Below the pieces are notes generated by a model. The model had not been told where the DNA came from. It ran no database searches and worked only from the letters and a program-made list of their open reading frames with translations. Position numbers and translations under genes: made by a program. A stretch of 64,000 nt of DNA from Plantago ovata (Eukaryota; Streptophyta; Magnoliopsida; Lamiales; Plantaginaceae), in the NCBI GenBank assembly GCA_028274465.1, contig CM051457.1:69972496-70036495 (forward strand), given 5' to 3'. The stretch's first letter is position 1; each line of letters starts with the position of its first letter. This document shows, piece by piece, positions 1 through 8,942 of this stretch.

Positions 1-616
1 TAGCCTTGGTTCGACAATCCAGTTGCGCGTAGTGCTCGGACAGCCAATCCATACCCAGAATAACATAGTAGGTTGATAGAGGTAGAAATATTAGGTCAGC
101 AGGGAAAGTTCTTCCTAGGATGGAAATCTCACATCGCTCGACGAACTTCTTAGTGATTAGACTAGCTCCCAAAGGCGTACATACTTCTAAAGCGTAGGGT
201 AGTACTTTGTATGGTAAAACGAGTGACTCAGCAAATACTTCAGCAATAAATGAATGCGTAGCACCAGGATCAAATAAAGCTTTAGAAGAAGTTTGAGCGA
301 TCAGTAGCGTACCTTCAACCACATTTGCGGTGTCAGGAACTTCATGACCGCCTATGCTGAAAACTCGGGGCTTCGCCATAGTACCCTTTCCATCATTTCT
401 CGGAGCATAGTCTCCTGGCCTTCCTCCCTTGACAATGGCATGTCGGTTCGGACAGTGGCTAATCTTGTGATCCTTACTCCCACAAGCCAAGCATAAGCCC
501 TGTCTTTTCCAGCAGTTGTGCTCATTGTGGTTGACTCCTCCACAGTAGTTGCAGTTCTTCCTTGCCTGGGATGACTGCCCAGACCCTCCAGCAGTGTTGC
601 GAGAGCGGTTGTCATG
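1..616 (-). CDS. Element A gag C-terminus with two zinc knuckles and aspartic protease (partial)
   Basis: This stretch continues the gag frame without interruption after the TAG at 617-619. It shows two CX2CX4HX4C zinc knuckles (CNYCGGVNHNEHNC and CLACGSKDHKISHC), which in this family bind the packaged RNA. A retropepsin-like segment follows with the active-site motif FDPGATHSFI (usual form D-S/T-G-A) and the conserved downstream VILGMDWLSEH. No stop was seen down to base 1, so the polyprotein very probably continues into reverse transcriptase beyond the window. Because it lies in frame with gag, the intervening stop is either a lesion or a readthrough site. ATG at 377-379 is an internal Met, not a proposed start. 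Confidence 0.75.
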
Positions 617-619
617 CTA
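617..619 (-). other. In-frame amber codon between gag and zinc knuckle/protease of A
   Basis: A TAG interrupts an otherwise continuous minus-strand frame running from 1486 to base 1. The codons after it are CAT GAC AAC. Everything flanking it looks intact. Confidence 0.85.
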
Positions 620-1486
620 AGTACGGGAATACTTCGCCGGTGGTGCCTGATATCCAGATTGATATCCTCCTCGATTCTCCCTCTTATAACCAGATTGGCT
701 TCCTCCTCCATGGCTCCCAGAAGAACTAGAGTAGCTCCTCTTGCTCGAGTATGGCTTATCAGCCATCTTAATCTCCTTGAGACCACTCTCTACCTCGGAG
801 GCGAGTTCGACAGCCTTGAGATAGGTAGGCATATTGGTCCCAAATAGACTGTACCGGATCTCAGAGTTGAGTCCCTTCACAAAGTGACGAACCTTCTCTC
901 GTTCATCATCCTGGAAATGCGGCACGTACTTCAGTAACCGGGTAAACTCCGAGTCATAGTCGGCAACATCCATATTTCCTTGCACCAAAGCTTGAAATTC
1001 GTCTCTCCGGTTCTCGCGAACCAGGCGAGGCACGTACTTGTCCATGAAGTCCTTGGTGAAATTCTCCCAGGTACGAGCAACTCCCTCTTGCCTCCATCTC
1101 GCATTCACGGTTCTCCACCAGTTCCTGGCGGCTCCCACGAACTGGAAAGCAGCAAGCTCGATCTTCCTCTCGTCCGGATAGTGCAGGATCGAGAACAAGT
1201 TCTCCATACCTTCGATCCAGAGCTCAGCCTTACGGGCATCTGGTGTTCCCTCGAACCTCTCAGGATGGAGTCGAGTGAATCGCTCCGCAGCTTGATCGAT
1301 GGTCTGGATCGGTGGTGGTGGCGGAGGAACTGGCTGAACAGGTGGTGCTGGTGCTCCAGCGCGGCGAATGGTTTCGCTGAAATTCCCCAGAGCAGCGATG
1401 ATACGGTCCACTTGATCTCCATTTTCAGCGTGCTGATCGTCTCCACTTCCATTGCTGCTGGCACCACGAGTGTTTCTGCGACTCAT
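617..1486 (-). CDS. Element A gag capsid region
   Basis: The ORF encodes 289 residues. After a Ser/Asn-rich N-terminus and a Pro-rich run (about residues 45-60), residues 65-235 match the plant retrotransposon gag domain (PF03732 type): FTRLHPERFEGTPDARKA, the aromatic NWWRTVNARW block, and FMDKYVPRLVRENRRDEF. The C-terminus is Ser/Gly/Tyr-rich and ends at TAG 617-619, directly before the zinc knuckles that normally belong to the same protein. Gag packages the transcript and forms the virus-like particle. The ATG at 1486 gives the expected N-terminus and lies about 370 bases downstream of the accessory ORF. Confidence 0.85.
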   Translation of the reverse strand: MSRRNTRGASSNGSGDDQHAENGDQVDRIIAALGNFSETIRRAGAPAPPVQPVPPPPPPIQTIDQAAERFTRLHPERFEGTPDARKAELWIEGMENLFSILHYPDERKIELAAFQFVGAARNWWRTVNARWRQEGVARTWENFTKDFMDKYVPRLVRENRRDEFQALVQGNMDVADYDSEFTRLLKYVPHFQDDEREKVRHFVKGLNSEIRYSLFGTNMPTYLKAVELASEVESGLKEIKMADKPYSSKRSYSSSSGSHGGGSQSGYKRENRGGYQSGYQAPPAKYSRT

Positions 1487-1855
1487 TCTAACAAAGGGAA
1501 CTACTTAGAAGTTGATTTAACAACCTCGAATCTCTAACTTAGAAAAGAGCAGAAAAACAAAGAACTAAGGCCAGTACTTAATCTTCTACAACAGGTATAA
1601 ACTGAGCAGTGAAGAAGAAAACATGCCTTGAACTTTAAAACAAAAAGCAAAAACAAGAAAACAACGAAGTCTCAAAACAGCCAAGCATGCAATAAAACAA
1701 AAGAAAACGGTCTCTACTCGTCTTAGCGAGGAAAACAGAAAACCACAGAGTCAAATAAACGGAAAAGCATAAGCAGTCTCAGTCGGCTGAACTAAAAGAA
1801 CAACTCGCTTGGCAGAAACAAAGAAGTTCGGTACGAGCTCGAAAAGGCAACTATC
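1487..1855. other. Leader between accessory ORF and gag of A
   Basis: About 370 bases, A-rich on the plus strand, with no ORF or repeat that I can support. It presumably forms the untranslated leader before gag. Confidence 0.5.
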
Positions 1856-2320
1856 CTAATAAGCGTCCTCGCTATCATCCTCGGAACGTCCCTCGGGCAC
1901 GTGAGCGTCTCCTCCTTCTTCCTCAGAGGGGTCCTCCTCGGGATCTTCTTCGGATTCTTCTTCGTCTTCACTCTTTCCTCTACGGGATGGTCCACAACCC
2001 TCGGGGAACGTCCTCCGAGCCTTCCTCCTGCGAATCCGGTTGCCAGCGTTGGACGCGGTTAACGAAACAAAGCCAAAGTGCTCCTTTGCGGCGCGTAAAG
2101 CCGTCTTCAGAAATCCGATCTCCGCTTCCTTCGTTGCTATCACATCTCGAAGCTTAAATTTCTCCAGCCAGTAGTGATCACGTTCATGCACGACTCTATC
2201 CATCACGAATCCAGGGTAAACGCCAACAACAGGAACGGAGGTATACGGGTTAAATTCTCCTTCGACTAGACGATAACGAATAACCCTCTTCTCAGAACTC
2301 ATACCTATCTGTAAGCACAC
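1856..2320 (-). CDS. Element A accessory ORF upstream of gag, unknown function
   Basis: The ORF encodes 154 residues between the primer site and gag. A second ATG at 2302 (MSSEKRVIRYRLVEG) would give 148 residues and is the more likely start, because the six codons before it are unremarkable. The N-terminal half is a compact Val/Tyr/Arg-rich segment (VVGVYPGFVMDRVVHERDHY) followed by a helix-prone stretch (LRDVIATKEAEIGFLKTALRAAKEHF). A basic patch (RIRRRKARR) and a strongly acidic tail of Glu/Asp/Ser follow. I do not recognise the family. A basic patch next to an acidic tail would suit a nucleic-acid or chromatin partner, but that is inference. The frame is uninterrupted, which argues that it is translated. 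Confidence 0.55.
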   Translation of the reverse strand: MCLQIGMSSEKRVIRYRLVEGEFNPYTSVPVVGVYPGFVMDRVVHERDHYWLEKFKLRDVIATKEAEIGFLKTALRAAKEHFGFVSLTASNAGNRIRRRKARRTFPEGCGPSRRGKSEDEEESEEDPEEDPSEEEGGDAHVPEGRSEDDSEDAY

Positions 2321-2562
2321 GCGTAGTTAACTAGTTAATAACTTCGTCAGAATCAAACAACCACGGAAGGTCAACAGTCTCAGAACGGGTCAGAGGTAGT
2401 CAGAAACAGAACAGAGAAGATGAAGAGACGGTTCAAGGTTAGTACGTAAGACTCGAATCAGAAAAGCAACAGAAAATACAAGACCTAACCAGCGACTCGG
2501 ACCCTCACACACACCCCAAAGGTCAAAAGATCCTATCCTAGCAAGCTCGAGTTTGAACTCAA

Positions 2563-2574
2563 GCTCTGATACCA
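2563..2574 (-). other. Primer-binding site of A (tRNA-Met type)
   Basis: The minus strand reads TGGTATCAGAGC, the usual site complementary to the 3' end of initiator tRNA-Met. It starts two bases after the LTR end (CA at 2577-2578 on the minus strand). It marks the LTR as the 5' copy and fixes the orientation of the element. Confidence 0.9.
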
Positions 2575-2576
2575 AC

Positions 2577-5170
2577 TGTAACGGTACCGGTTTTGAAAAC
2601 AAAATATTTTCTTGAAAAAGGAAAATCGAAAAATACTTTAATAACAACGGTCGGCAATAAATGCCCAAAATAAACTTTGATGCGCACAGCGCTAACAGAA
2701 ACAAATGAATATCCAACGATAACTCAAGTTCAAATAAACAACGAATGAAAACAATAAAAGTGTATCTTCTTATTTTGAAAAGAAACCCGTGACACCCCAG
2801 ACCCTTCTCTCAGTCGCTGGCTTCCTAGTCACACACATCCTCAGCAGCATCTGGAAGGAAGGAATTTTGGAAAAACAAAAGAGTGTGAGATAAAGGATCT
2901 CAGTGAGGGTCTAAGTTAAAACAGAAAGTAATCGGTTTTAAAAACCAAAAACCCTTTCAGAAAAACGAGCAAACAGAACAGAGCACATATAACAGATTAA
3001 CAGAACAGACACATTGTAGACCGTTGGTGCAGCCCGCCTTATTGCTCCTACTCCCAGAATGCCCTTATAACTCCCTCCAGAGGATGCATAACTCCGGACA
3101 GAAACAGAAACCCCCGTGTACTTTGGGGAAACAGATCCTACGACCCTAATAGACCTCAGCGACTTCTTCCTCGCGCCTAAAAGGGAATAGACTAGGCCAC
3201 GATCAAGCAAAACCGATAGTCCTCTACTACCCAAGCCTACCTAACCATAACCTAATCGACCAGTCACACAGAAACAGAACAGATGCAGAACAACAGATAC
3301 AATTAATTAACACCCAGAGGTGTTCCTGCAGAAAGGTCAGTACAGAACAGAGTAGCAACAAACAGAAATCCAAAAGTCATACTTAGGACTTATACTTTTA
3401 CGCGGAAGCATACAATATACAGTATACAGTAATAGGTACAAACAGCCACGTAGCCTTTCAGTTTTTCGCAAATAATAGGTTTAGGGGTGAACACTCACCG
3501 TAGCTTGCGAGTAAAAGACCTTCAACGAGAAATGAGCTTTACGGGTTTACGGACAACGGAGAACATAACAAGAAAGTACTAAACACAATTTAGAAGTCGA
3601 ACGGACGGAAGGAAAAAGGTTGAAAAAGGAATGGTAAAGTCGGGGTTCGAACTCAGGACCTCTAAGTTAGTCAAGTAAGGACCTAACCAACTAGGCTAGC
3701 AAGTCAAGTCAATACTAACTTACAAAAACAGAAACTAAGTTTAAAACATTTTCAGAAACTCTTTCGATTTTCAGATTCTGGAAATTACTAAAATACCCCC
3801 AGTGGTAAATTGCAAGAAAAACCCTTTTCGAAAACAGACAGTACAAACGAACCAGCAGTTTCCCAGACACTAAACAGTCTTCTCAAAGCAAAAAGGTTTA
3901 CGATAAAAGCCTACTGTCAGTCAACTACGGTCAACGGTAAAACTGCAAAAAGGTCCTTTAGGTTTTTAGGTTTCCCGAATCAGTCCACAAAGTTCAAAAC
4001 AATATCAACAGAGTCCAATTCAATCCTTTTCATACTCAACAGAAAACTAGGGTCAACATACGGGGTGAAACAAGTCACAAGTCTAACAACAGTAACAACA
4101 ACTAACGAATCCTAAGTCCCGGTTCTCAGTTCGAGTCAAACAACATGGCCAGACAGTACAAGGGTAAAATGGTCCAAGGGTAAAAAGTCCAAAACAGAAT
4201 ACGAGTTTCGAATCGAAAGAACAGTAAAGGAAATTGAGATTTACCTTCGAAAGAGAATAAAGTTAATCTGCAAATCGAAGGAATAAGAAAAGAAATCAAT
4301 CAGATTCGAATCGAACCAAAATCGGAATTGAATCTGAACGGAAGGATCGAACCAACTTACCGATCGGCTCAGAGCAACGGACCGGAGGAACAAACCGGAC
4401 CGGACGAATCGACGGCGACGCGAACAGAGCGGCGCGGCGAACGGAGACAGCACGGACAGAGGAACGCGGTCGATCGGAGCGAACCAGACGACGGCGAGCG
4501 GAAACAACGGCCGCGGCGATCGGATCGATCGGATTGATCGATCGACGAACAGAAACGCGGCGGACGGAGCAGGCGGCGCGGATCAGTAAGGCGGCGGCGA
4601 CACGGGTCAGAGGAAACGGCGGTGAGAGACAGACGCGAATGGATCGACGGCGACAGAATGCGGCGGCAGATCAGGCGCGGCGTACGGGCGACGCGGCGGC
4701 GAACGGGACTGACCGGAACGGCGGCGGCGCGACAACGCTGTCAAACGGCGCGGCAGCGGAGGTCTGCGGTGACCGGAACGGAAGGCAGCAGCAACAGGGT
4801 TCTTCTTTCTCTTCCTCTCCTCTCTTTCTTTCTTTCTTTTCTTTTTTCTCTCTACTTTCTTTCTTTCTTACTAAATGCGTTTGACGGCTCAAGAATGAGA
4901 GAAGGGAGGAAGCTGACTAGGGTTAGGGTTAAGTTAATAATGGGCCGGTCAATGGGCCTTTGACTGGCTCAAGAATGGGCTAAAAAGCTAGCAGATCAGA
5001 TAGTCTAGCTTGATCCAAACGAAACGAAACGAACTAACTTACGCGAAATTAATTAAGTAATTATCGAATAAATAATTTACTCTGATAATTAATTAACTAA
5101 ATTAAATAATTAAATAATAAAATAATAACTAAATAAATAATTAAATAATTAAAAAAAACGGGGTGTTACA
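2577..5170 (-). repeat. 5' LTR of element A (2594 bp)
   Basis: On the minus strand the LTR starts TGTAACACCCC at 5170 and ends CCGTTACA at 2577, with the matching terminal repeat TGTAAC/GTTACA. From its start it contains an almost pure A/T segment (about 5045-5160), a pyrimidine tract (4800-4872, plus strand), a GC- and CpG-rich block (about 4330-4790) and a tRNA-like sequence (3641-3706). The short ORFs that can be read through the GC block have arginine-rich, low-complexity translations on both strands and are not believable genes. Only one LTR is in the window, so insertion age cannot be judged. Confidence 0.85.
3641..3706 (-). other. tRNA-like sequence with pol III A and B boxes inside the LTR of A
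   Basis: On the minus strand a box A match TAGCCTAGTTGG (3698-3687) is followed 32 bases later by a box B match GAGTTCGAACC (3654-3644), with a CCCCG closing segment that could form the T stem. The spacing is that of a tRNA gene. The acceptor and anticodon stems do not pair convincingly, so this is not called a functional tRNA. It may be a captured SINE head or tRNA fragment. Confidence 0.55.
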
Positions 5171-5434
5171 AGCAAAGTCTAGACTAGTGATGGGCGAAAA
5201 ATGATTTTCGTATTCATTCCTTAGTAACTTTCCCTCCTCCTATCTCCCCCTCCCCCTTTTTATAGGGTGTGAGTAGACGTTACTCGGACATTATAAAAGG
5301 GGTATATTTGCTGGTTAAAGATTGGATCCGGGTAAGTATTCTAAGGTAGAAGTAATATACTCGATTTTTTGCCTCTTCGATCTTCTTCTTGTTAATTGTC
5401 TTAGACAATTGTAAGGTGACGAATGGGACAACTT

Positions 5435-5542
5435 CCTTTCGCTTTTTCTTGACCCTTTTGTCTCGAGTAGCCTTTCGCTTTTTCTTGACACTTCTGTCTC
5501 GAGTAGCCTTTCGCTTTTTCTTGACACTTTTGTCTCGAGTAG
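5435..5542. repeat. Tandem repeat, 36 bp x 3
   Basis: Three adjacent 36-base units start at 5435, 5471 and 5507, each beginning CCTTTCGCTTTTTCTTGAC and ending TCTCGAGTAG, with only one or two differences between them. The minus-strand translation repeats LLETKVSRKSER, but the frame is short and this is not a plausible gene. Confidence 0.9.
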
Positions 5543-5840
5543 CAATTACGAGAGATCAACTCCTCGATACTATATCAGACATTTCTTTGTTTTACTTTCT
5601 TCGATGGTCGATCCATCCTCGCTCCGCGGTCTAATTCTGTGGTCAGCGCTCCTCGCTCCACGAATTACATCTTGTGGCTAGGTAATCCGCGTTCCACCGA
5701 CAAGGTAGGTCGATTCCGGAGCGTGAGGGGCAAACTGGTAAATTCACCAAGCGGCGGTGATCCAGGCCGTCGATAGTGGACATGTGTTCGGTGCAGATTG
5801 AGCGAGGGTATGCGACGGTTTGTATTCCCGAGATACCCTT

Positions 5841-5850
5841 CTATAAATAG
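5841..5850 (+). promoter_or_regulatory. TATA box of the antisense gene of R
   Basis: CTATAAATAG lies about 90 bases upstream of the first ATG (5934), with an A/C-rich leader between them, as expected for a plant pol II core promoter. It points toward the antisense gene, opposite to gag-pol of R. Confidence 0.55.
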
Positions 5851-5933
5851 GCAAGGACCGATTCATTCCACACTTTTCGCAAGTCGCAACATACATACTC
5901 AGAGCAAATAGAGAGAGTCAGGAGCATTTCAGA

Positions 5934-6069
5934 ATGACCGACGAGCACACTAGTCGACACCAAAGGAGATCGAGGAGCTCTTTCAAGCAGTTAACCCGTA
6001 CAATTTCCGGCGAAGTTCGAATTTTCCGATGTACTTTCCGTCTTCAGGCCTTTGCAAAAGCTTTTCCAA
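5934..6069 (+). other. Antisense gene of R: putative first exon
   Basis: An ATG at 5934 opens 45 codons of basic sequence (starting MTDEHTSRHQRRSRSSFK) and reaches a good splice donor, CCAA|GTAAGT at 6070. Joined to the acceptor before 6608 it would be out of frame with the main ORF, so it may be a 5' untranslated exon carrying a short upstream ORF, or the donor or acceptor in use may differ by a few bases. Confidence 0.4.
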
Positions 6070-6607
6070 GTAAGTTCTCCTCCTAAATCCTTCGATTTCG
6101 TGCTTCAAACCATGTATGTTCATAATGCGAACTGCTACTTCTTTTGCTTTTGCAATGTTTCACCTGAGTTTGCGTTTTGATACCTGAATATGTGCCGGAA
6201 TCTGTCTGAGATACGTAGATTCTTGATCGGATTTTGAGAATGGAACAATGTAGATAAGCATGTTGCCCCCTTTTTAGTGTAGATCCCCTTAGCCTCCTTA
6301 GGATATCATTATGACTCTAAAACGTGCTAATCGGACATAGCTGCAGCTTTGCATGCTTGATCGCCATACGCTCCTCGCTCTATACTCCTCGTTTTTGTAT
6401 GCTTGTACTTATGCTCTTCGTTACTGCGTGCTCTGTGATTTTTTTGCTTCTCGATCCTTCTTTTGTAGCATAACTTCTTGTTATCATACTCTTCCGCTCT
6501 TCTTTTTGAGATTTTTTTCCGTTCGGGAGGTCGAACTTAAGAAAACACATAAACGGACCTCTCGGACTATCACCACCCATCCTTACCTTTTTCTGGCCTA
6601 CTTTTAG
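6070..6607 (+). other. Putative 538-base first intron of the antisense gene of R
   Basis: The donor is GTAAGT (6070-6075) and the acceptor CTACTTTTAG (ends 6607), immediately before the ATG of the main ORF at 6609. The interval is T-rich, as plant introns are. It also contains the candidate purine tract of R (rev. comp. at 6265-6277). Confidence 0.45.
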
Positions 6608-8448
6608 AATGTCCGAGAGAAGCGACGACAGTCAAAATCGCCGTGAGGTCGAAGAGTATGGGAGCGACCATGGTACGTCACCAGAATCGTCAGAGATATC
6701 GGCGACCTTTCTAGAGAATACTCTAGAACAAACCTTAGTGGGCGAGGAGCCCGTCAATGAGTCCGAGGAGGGAGGTGATTCTGGGGATGATGAAGAAAGC
6801 AATGACGGGGAGGAGTGCGAGGAGGGTGAAGAAGGCGAAGATGCCGTCAATGAGGGCGGGTCCGAGGAGGAAGAGAAAGAAGTAGAGTATCGTCTCCAAA
6901 CCCAGAAAAGACATAGGAGGAGCGAAAGTTTCATCGATGATAGGACCGAGGAGGAAGGTGGTCAGGCCAATACTGGGGTTTCTGCAGAGTTGTTCACTCT
7001 AGCTGCCCAAGTCCATGGTCAGAACTATGGTGCCTTTGACGTCGTTCAACCTCTTGAAATCCAAGTAGAAAATATGGATGACACGGATCGACCAGATCCA
7101 GTCCTATCGTGGTTCGAGGAGGGTGAACACTCCGTTCACGAAGGTGAAGGTGGGGAGAGCGAAGACGATGATGCCACTTATCCAAGGGCCAATCCTCCCA
7201 AGAAAACGTTAAGGCTCAAATATTCTCCTCAGACTACTCGTCGAACCGTGGTCACAGATGATGAAGAGTCTCCTCAGACCATAGGAAATACTAATGCGAA
7301 TGAAGTTGGTCCAAGCATCCATCGGCTGCCTTCTCCTTCTTTCTATGAGATGAATCGACTGGCACATAGGGAGCTGTTGATGGGGCAAAAGTATGTTCCC
7401 GAGGAGGAGACGAGTTATCACTCAGTAGATCCTAGCGCTATAGATTTCTCTCTCCATGGTGATAATGCGCGACGAGTAAGTCCGCTGGAAGAGGCCGAGG
7501 AGCATCAACGTCTAGAGGAAATTGCTGCAGCTGAGGAGCAACAAGAACATGCTCCTGGTAAAGAACCGAAGAAGTCGAGGAAGTCTTCTCGCTCGAAAAA
7601 GAGAAAAAGAGCGAAGGCGGCCGAGGAGGAGCCTAAGGTGACCAGGGATACCCAAAATAAGTTCACCCAAAGTGCTCGTAAAGTGAATCTCCCCGATCCC
7701 GATGGTGAGAAGAACGAGGACGGCATAATACCGACCACTGCCTCGACTATTAAGGAAGATGAAATCCCTACTATTCGCTGGAAGTATACCCTTCCTCTTG
7801 GCAAGTTTGATATCCTCGTTCCTGAGAAGGACCAAACTTTTTACAACGCTCCTCCTGGCTACATGGCAGTTCATTGCCTTACTCTGGATCGAGGATGGGT
7901 CCTCCCTTTTTGCGATGCCTTCAAAGAAATTTTCAACACCTTGGGGATCGCTCCTTGGCAGCTCGTTCCAAGTATTTTGGGTCACTTGTGTGCTTAGGGT
8001 GTTTTTGCAAGAAACATGGAGTCGATCTCAATTTCCACAACTTCAATCAAATCTTCAGAGTGTCGATGAGCTCCGGCAACAAGTATTTCTACTATTTCAA
8101 TGCTCGGCTCGGTTTCGGCTTTATCATGGACACTCCCACCTCTTCGGTCTATAAATGGTTCCATAGGTATTTTTACATAAGGAAGAAGAAATTGTCTGGG
8201 ATGACCGACGAGGAAGCTGAGTGGGGCGTTTCGAAGCTCATGTATCGAGGACCCATTGCCGAGAAGCACCCGCTTCCCACTGAGTTGGACCTCTGGGTGT
8301 TAGAGCTCGAGGAGAAGAACAAGCGGGAAAACCCCGAGAAGTACTTCTATTGGGGACTTGTGTTACAACCCCTTCCTTATCTGGCCGGTCTCTCCTCCGG
8401 TGTACACTGGTTACACGGGCAATCCATACTCCGATGACATCCTCTTCG
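6608..8448 (+). pseudogene. Antisense gene of R, exon 2: 'putative gypsy-type transposon' domain protein
   Basis: ATG at 6609 opens 462 codons. The first ~320 residues are acidic and low-complexity (Glu/Gly/Asp runs), followed by a basic KKSRKSSRSKKRKRAK patch. From about residue 420 the sequence resembles the plant Transposase_28 / 'putative gypsy type transposon' domain (PF04195 type): PPGYMAVHCLTLDRGWVLPF and NTLGIAPWQLVPSILGHL. A one-base loss near 7996 shifts the frame; the domain continues to about 8360 (CKKHGVDLNFHNFNQIFRV, YKWFHRYFYIRKKK). A second shift near 8360-8380 restores SPPVYTGYTGNPYSDD, and the exon ends at donor TTCG|GTATAG. Its function is unknown. Similar ORFs accompany Tat-lineage elements, in sense or antisense position. 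Confidence 0.65.
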
Positions 8449-8605
8449 GTATAGTTCTTCAAGTAGAAAGTTTCACACTTGTCTTTTTTTTCATACTTGT
8501 CTTTTTTCCTTTGTTGTGCACTTTGAATGTATTCTCCTCGGCATGTTAGCCTCCTCGCTTTATTATTCTCCTCGATTTACATATTAACTGTTTTCCTCTT
8601 CGTAG

Positions 8606-8942
8606 CTTATTTGTTCCGTTGGATCATGTTGAGGACATTGGCAGCGAAGGAGGAGCAAAGGAGGAAACAACGCATGACCAACGAAGACACGAAGATCATT
8701 GGCTCGCTCAACTTGTCTCCTCCATGGAGTGCCTCCAATCATCGAGATGCCCTTGTGAAAGAGGGTCTCGAAGTCAGATAAAACCCGGTCGAGGCACTGA
8801 AAAAAGGCCAAGGAGGATGTAGCAGCTAAGAGGGCTGAGGAGGATGCAGCTGGAAATCTGAAAAGCGGCCCGAGAAGCCCATTCCTAAGAAGAAGAGCGC
8901 CGGAGCGAGGAAACTTACTCTTGGGGGTACTAATGAGCCTCC
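8606..8942 (+). pseudogene. Antisense gene of R, exon 3 (left part, interrupted by C)
   Basis: The acceptor CTTCGTAG ends at 8605, after a 157-base intron (8449-8605). Spliced to exon 2, the frame reads on as YLFRWIMLRTLAAKEEQRRKQ, which supports the intron. The exon is Lys/Glu/Ala-rich. The frame meets TAA at 8779-8781, and a neighbouring frame carries KAKEDVAAKRAEED and then KKKSAGARKLTLGGTNEP, so at least one indel is present. It stops at the insertion site of element C (after CCTCC 8938-8942) and resumes at 31389. Confidence 0.6.
8938..8942. other. Target-site duplication of C (left, CCTCC)
   Basis: CCTCC directly precedes the LTR start TGATGATG and matches CCTCC at 31384-31388 after the other LTR end. 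Confidence 0.95.

Larger units (their letters stand above)
1..5170 (-). mobile_element. Element A: Tekay/Del-like Ty3/gypsy retrotransposon, 5' part
   Basis: Read on the minus strand the order is LTR (5170 to 2577), tRNA-Met primer site (2574 to 2563), an accessory ORF, gag, two zinc knuckles and the start of an aspartic protease that runs off the window at base 1. The long LTR beginning TGTAACACCCC, the Met primer site and the gag and protease motifs fit the chromovirus Tekay/Del group as I know it. Reverse transcriptase and integrase lie outside, so lineage is not proved. It abuts degraded sequence of element R at 5171, and the adjacent AGCAA is the candidate target-site duplication; the other copy is outside. 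Confidence 0.8.
5176..6260 (-). repeat. Probable 3' LTR of R, truncated by A (boundaries uncertain)
   Basis: On the minus strand a purine tract CTAAAAAGGGGGC (6277-6265) followed by CAACA could be the polypurine tract, which would put the LTR start at TGCTTATC (6260). A minus-strand TATA-like CCCTATAAAAAGG lies near 5255-5267. No second LTR is in the window to test this, so both ends are tentative. If right, the promoter and first exon of the antisense gene lie inside the LTR. Confidence 0.35.
5171..8942 (-). mobile_element. Element R (Tat-lineage gypsy), left segment
   Basis: This segment joins the segment starting at 31389 once element C and one copy of its CCTCC duplication are removed: the plus-strand antisense gene reads through the join in frame. 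Pol of R is on the minus strand, so this left side is the 3' end of the element. Element A truncates it at 5170. It holds probable 3' LTR sequence, a 36-bp tandem repeat, and exons of the antisense gene. Confidence 0.75.

Noticed and set aside
3641..3706. A functional tRNA gene
   Set aside because: Only A and B boxes and a partial T arm match; the acceptor stem and a credible anticodon arm are missing.
4241..4963. Overlapping ORFs of 69-116 codons on both strands in the GC-rich part of the LTR of A
   Set aside because: Arg/Ala/Gly-rich low-complexity translations in several frames at once, caused by CGG-type composition; no domain or start context.
5315..5545. Minus-strand ORF with the repeat LLETKVSRKSER
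   Set aside because: It is only the translation of the 36-bp tandem repeat and lacks other coding features.
6353..6607. Plus-strand ORF of 84 codons upstream of the antisense gene of R
   Set aside because: It lies in the T-rich interval bounded by good splice sites and ends at the acceptor; better explained as intron.
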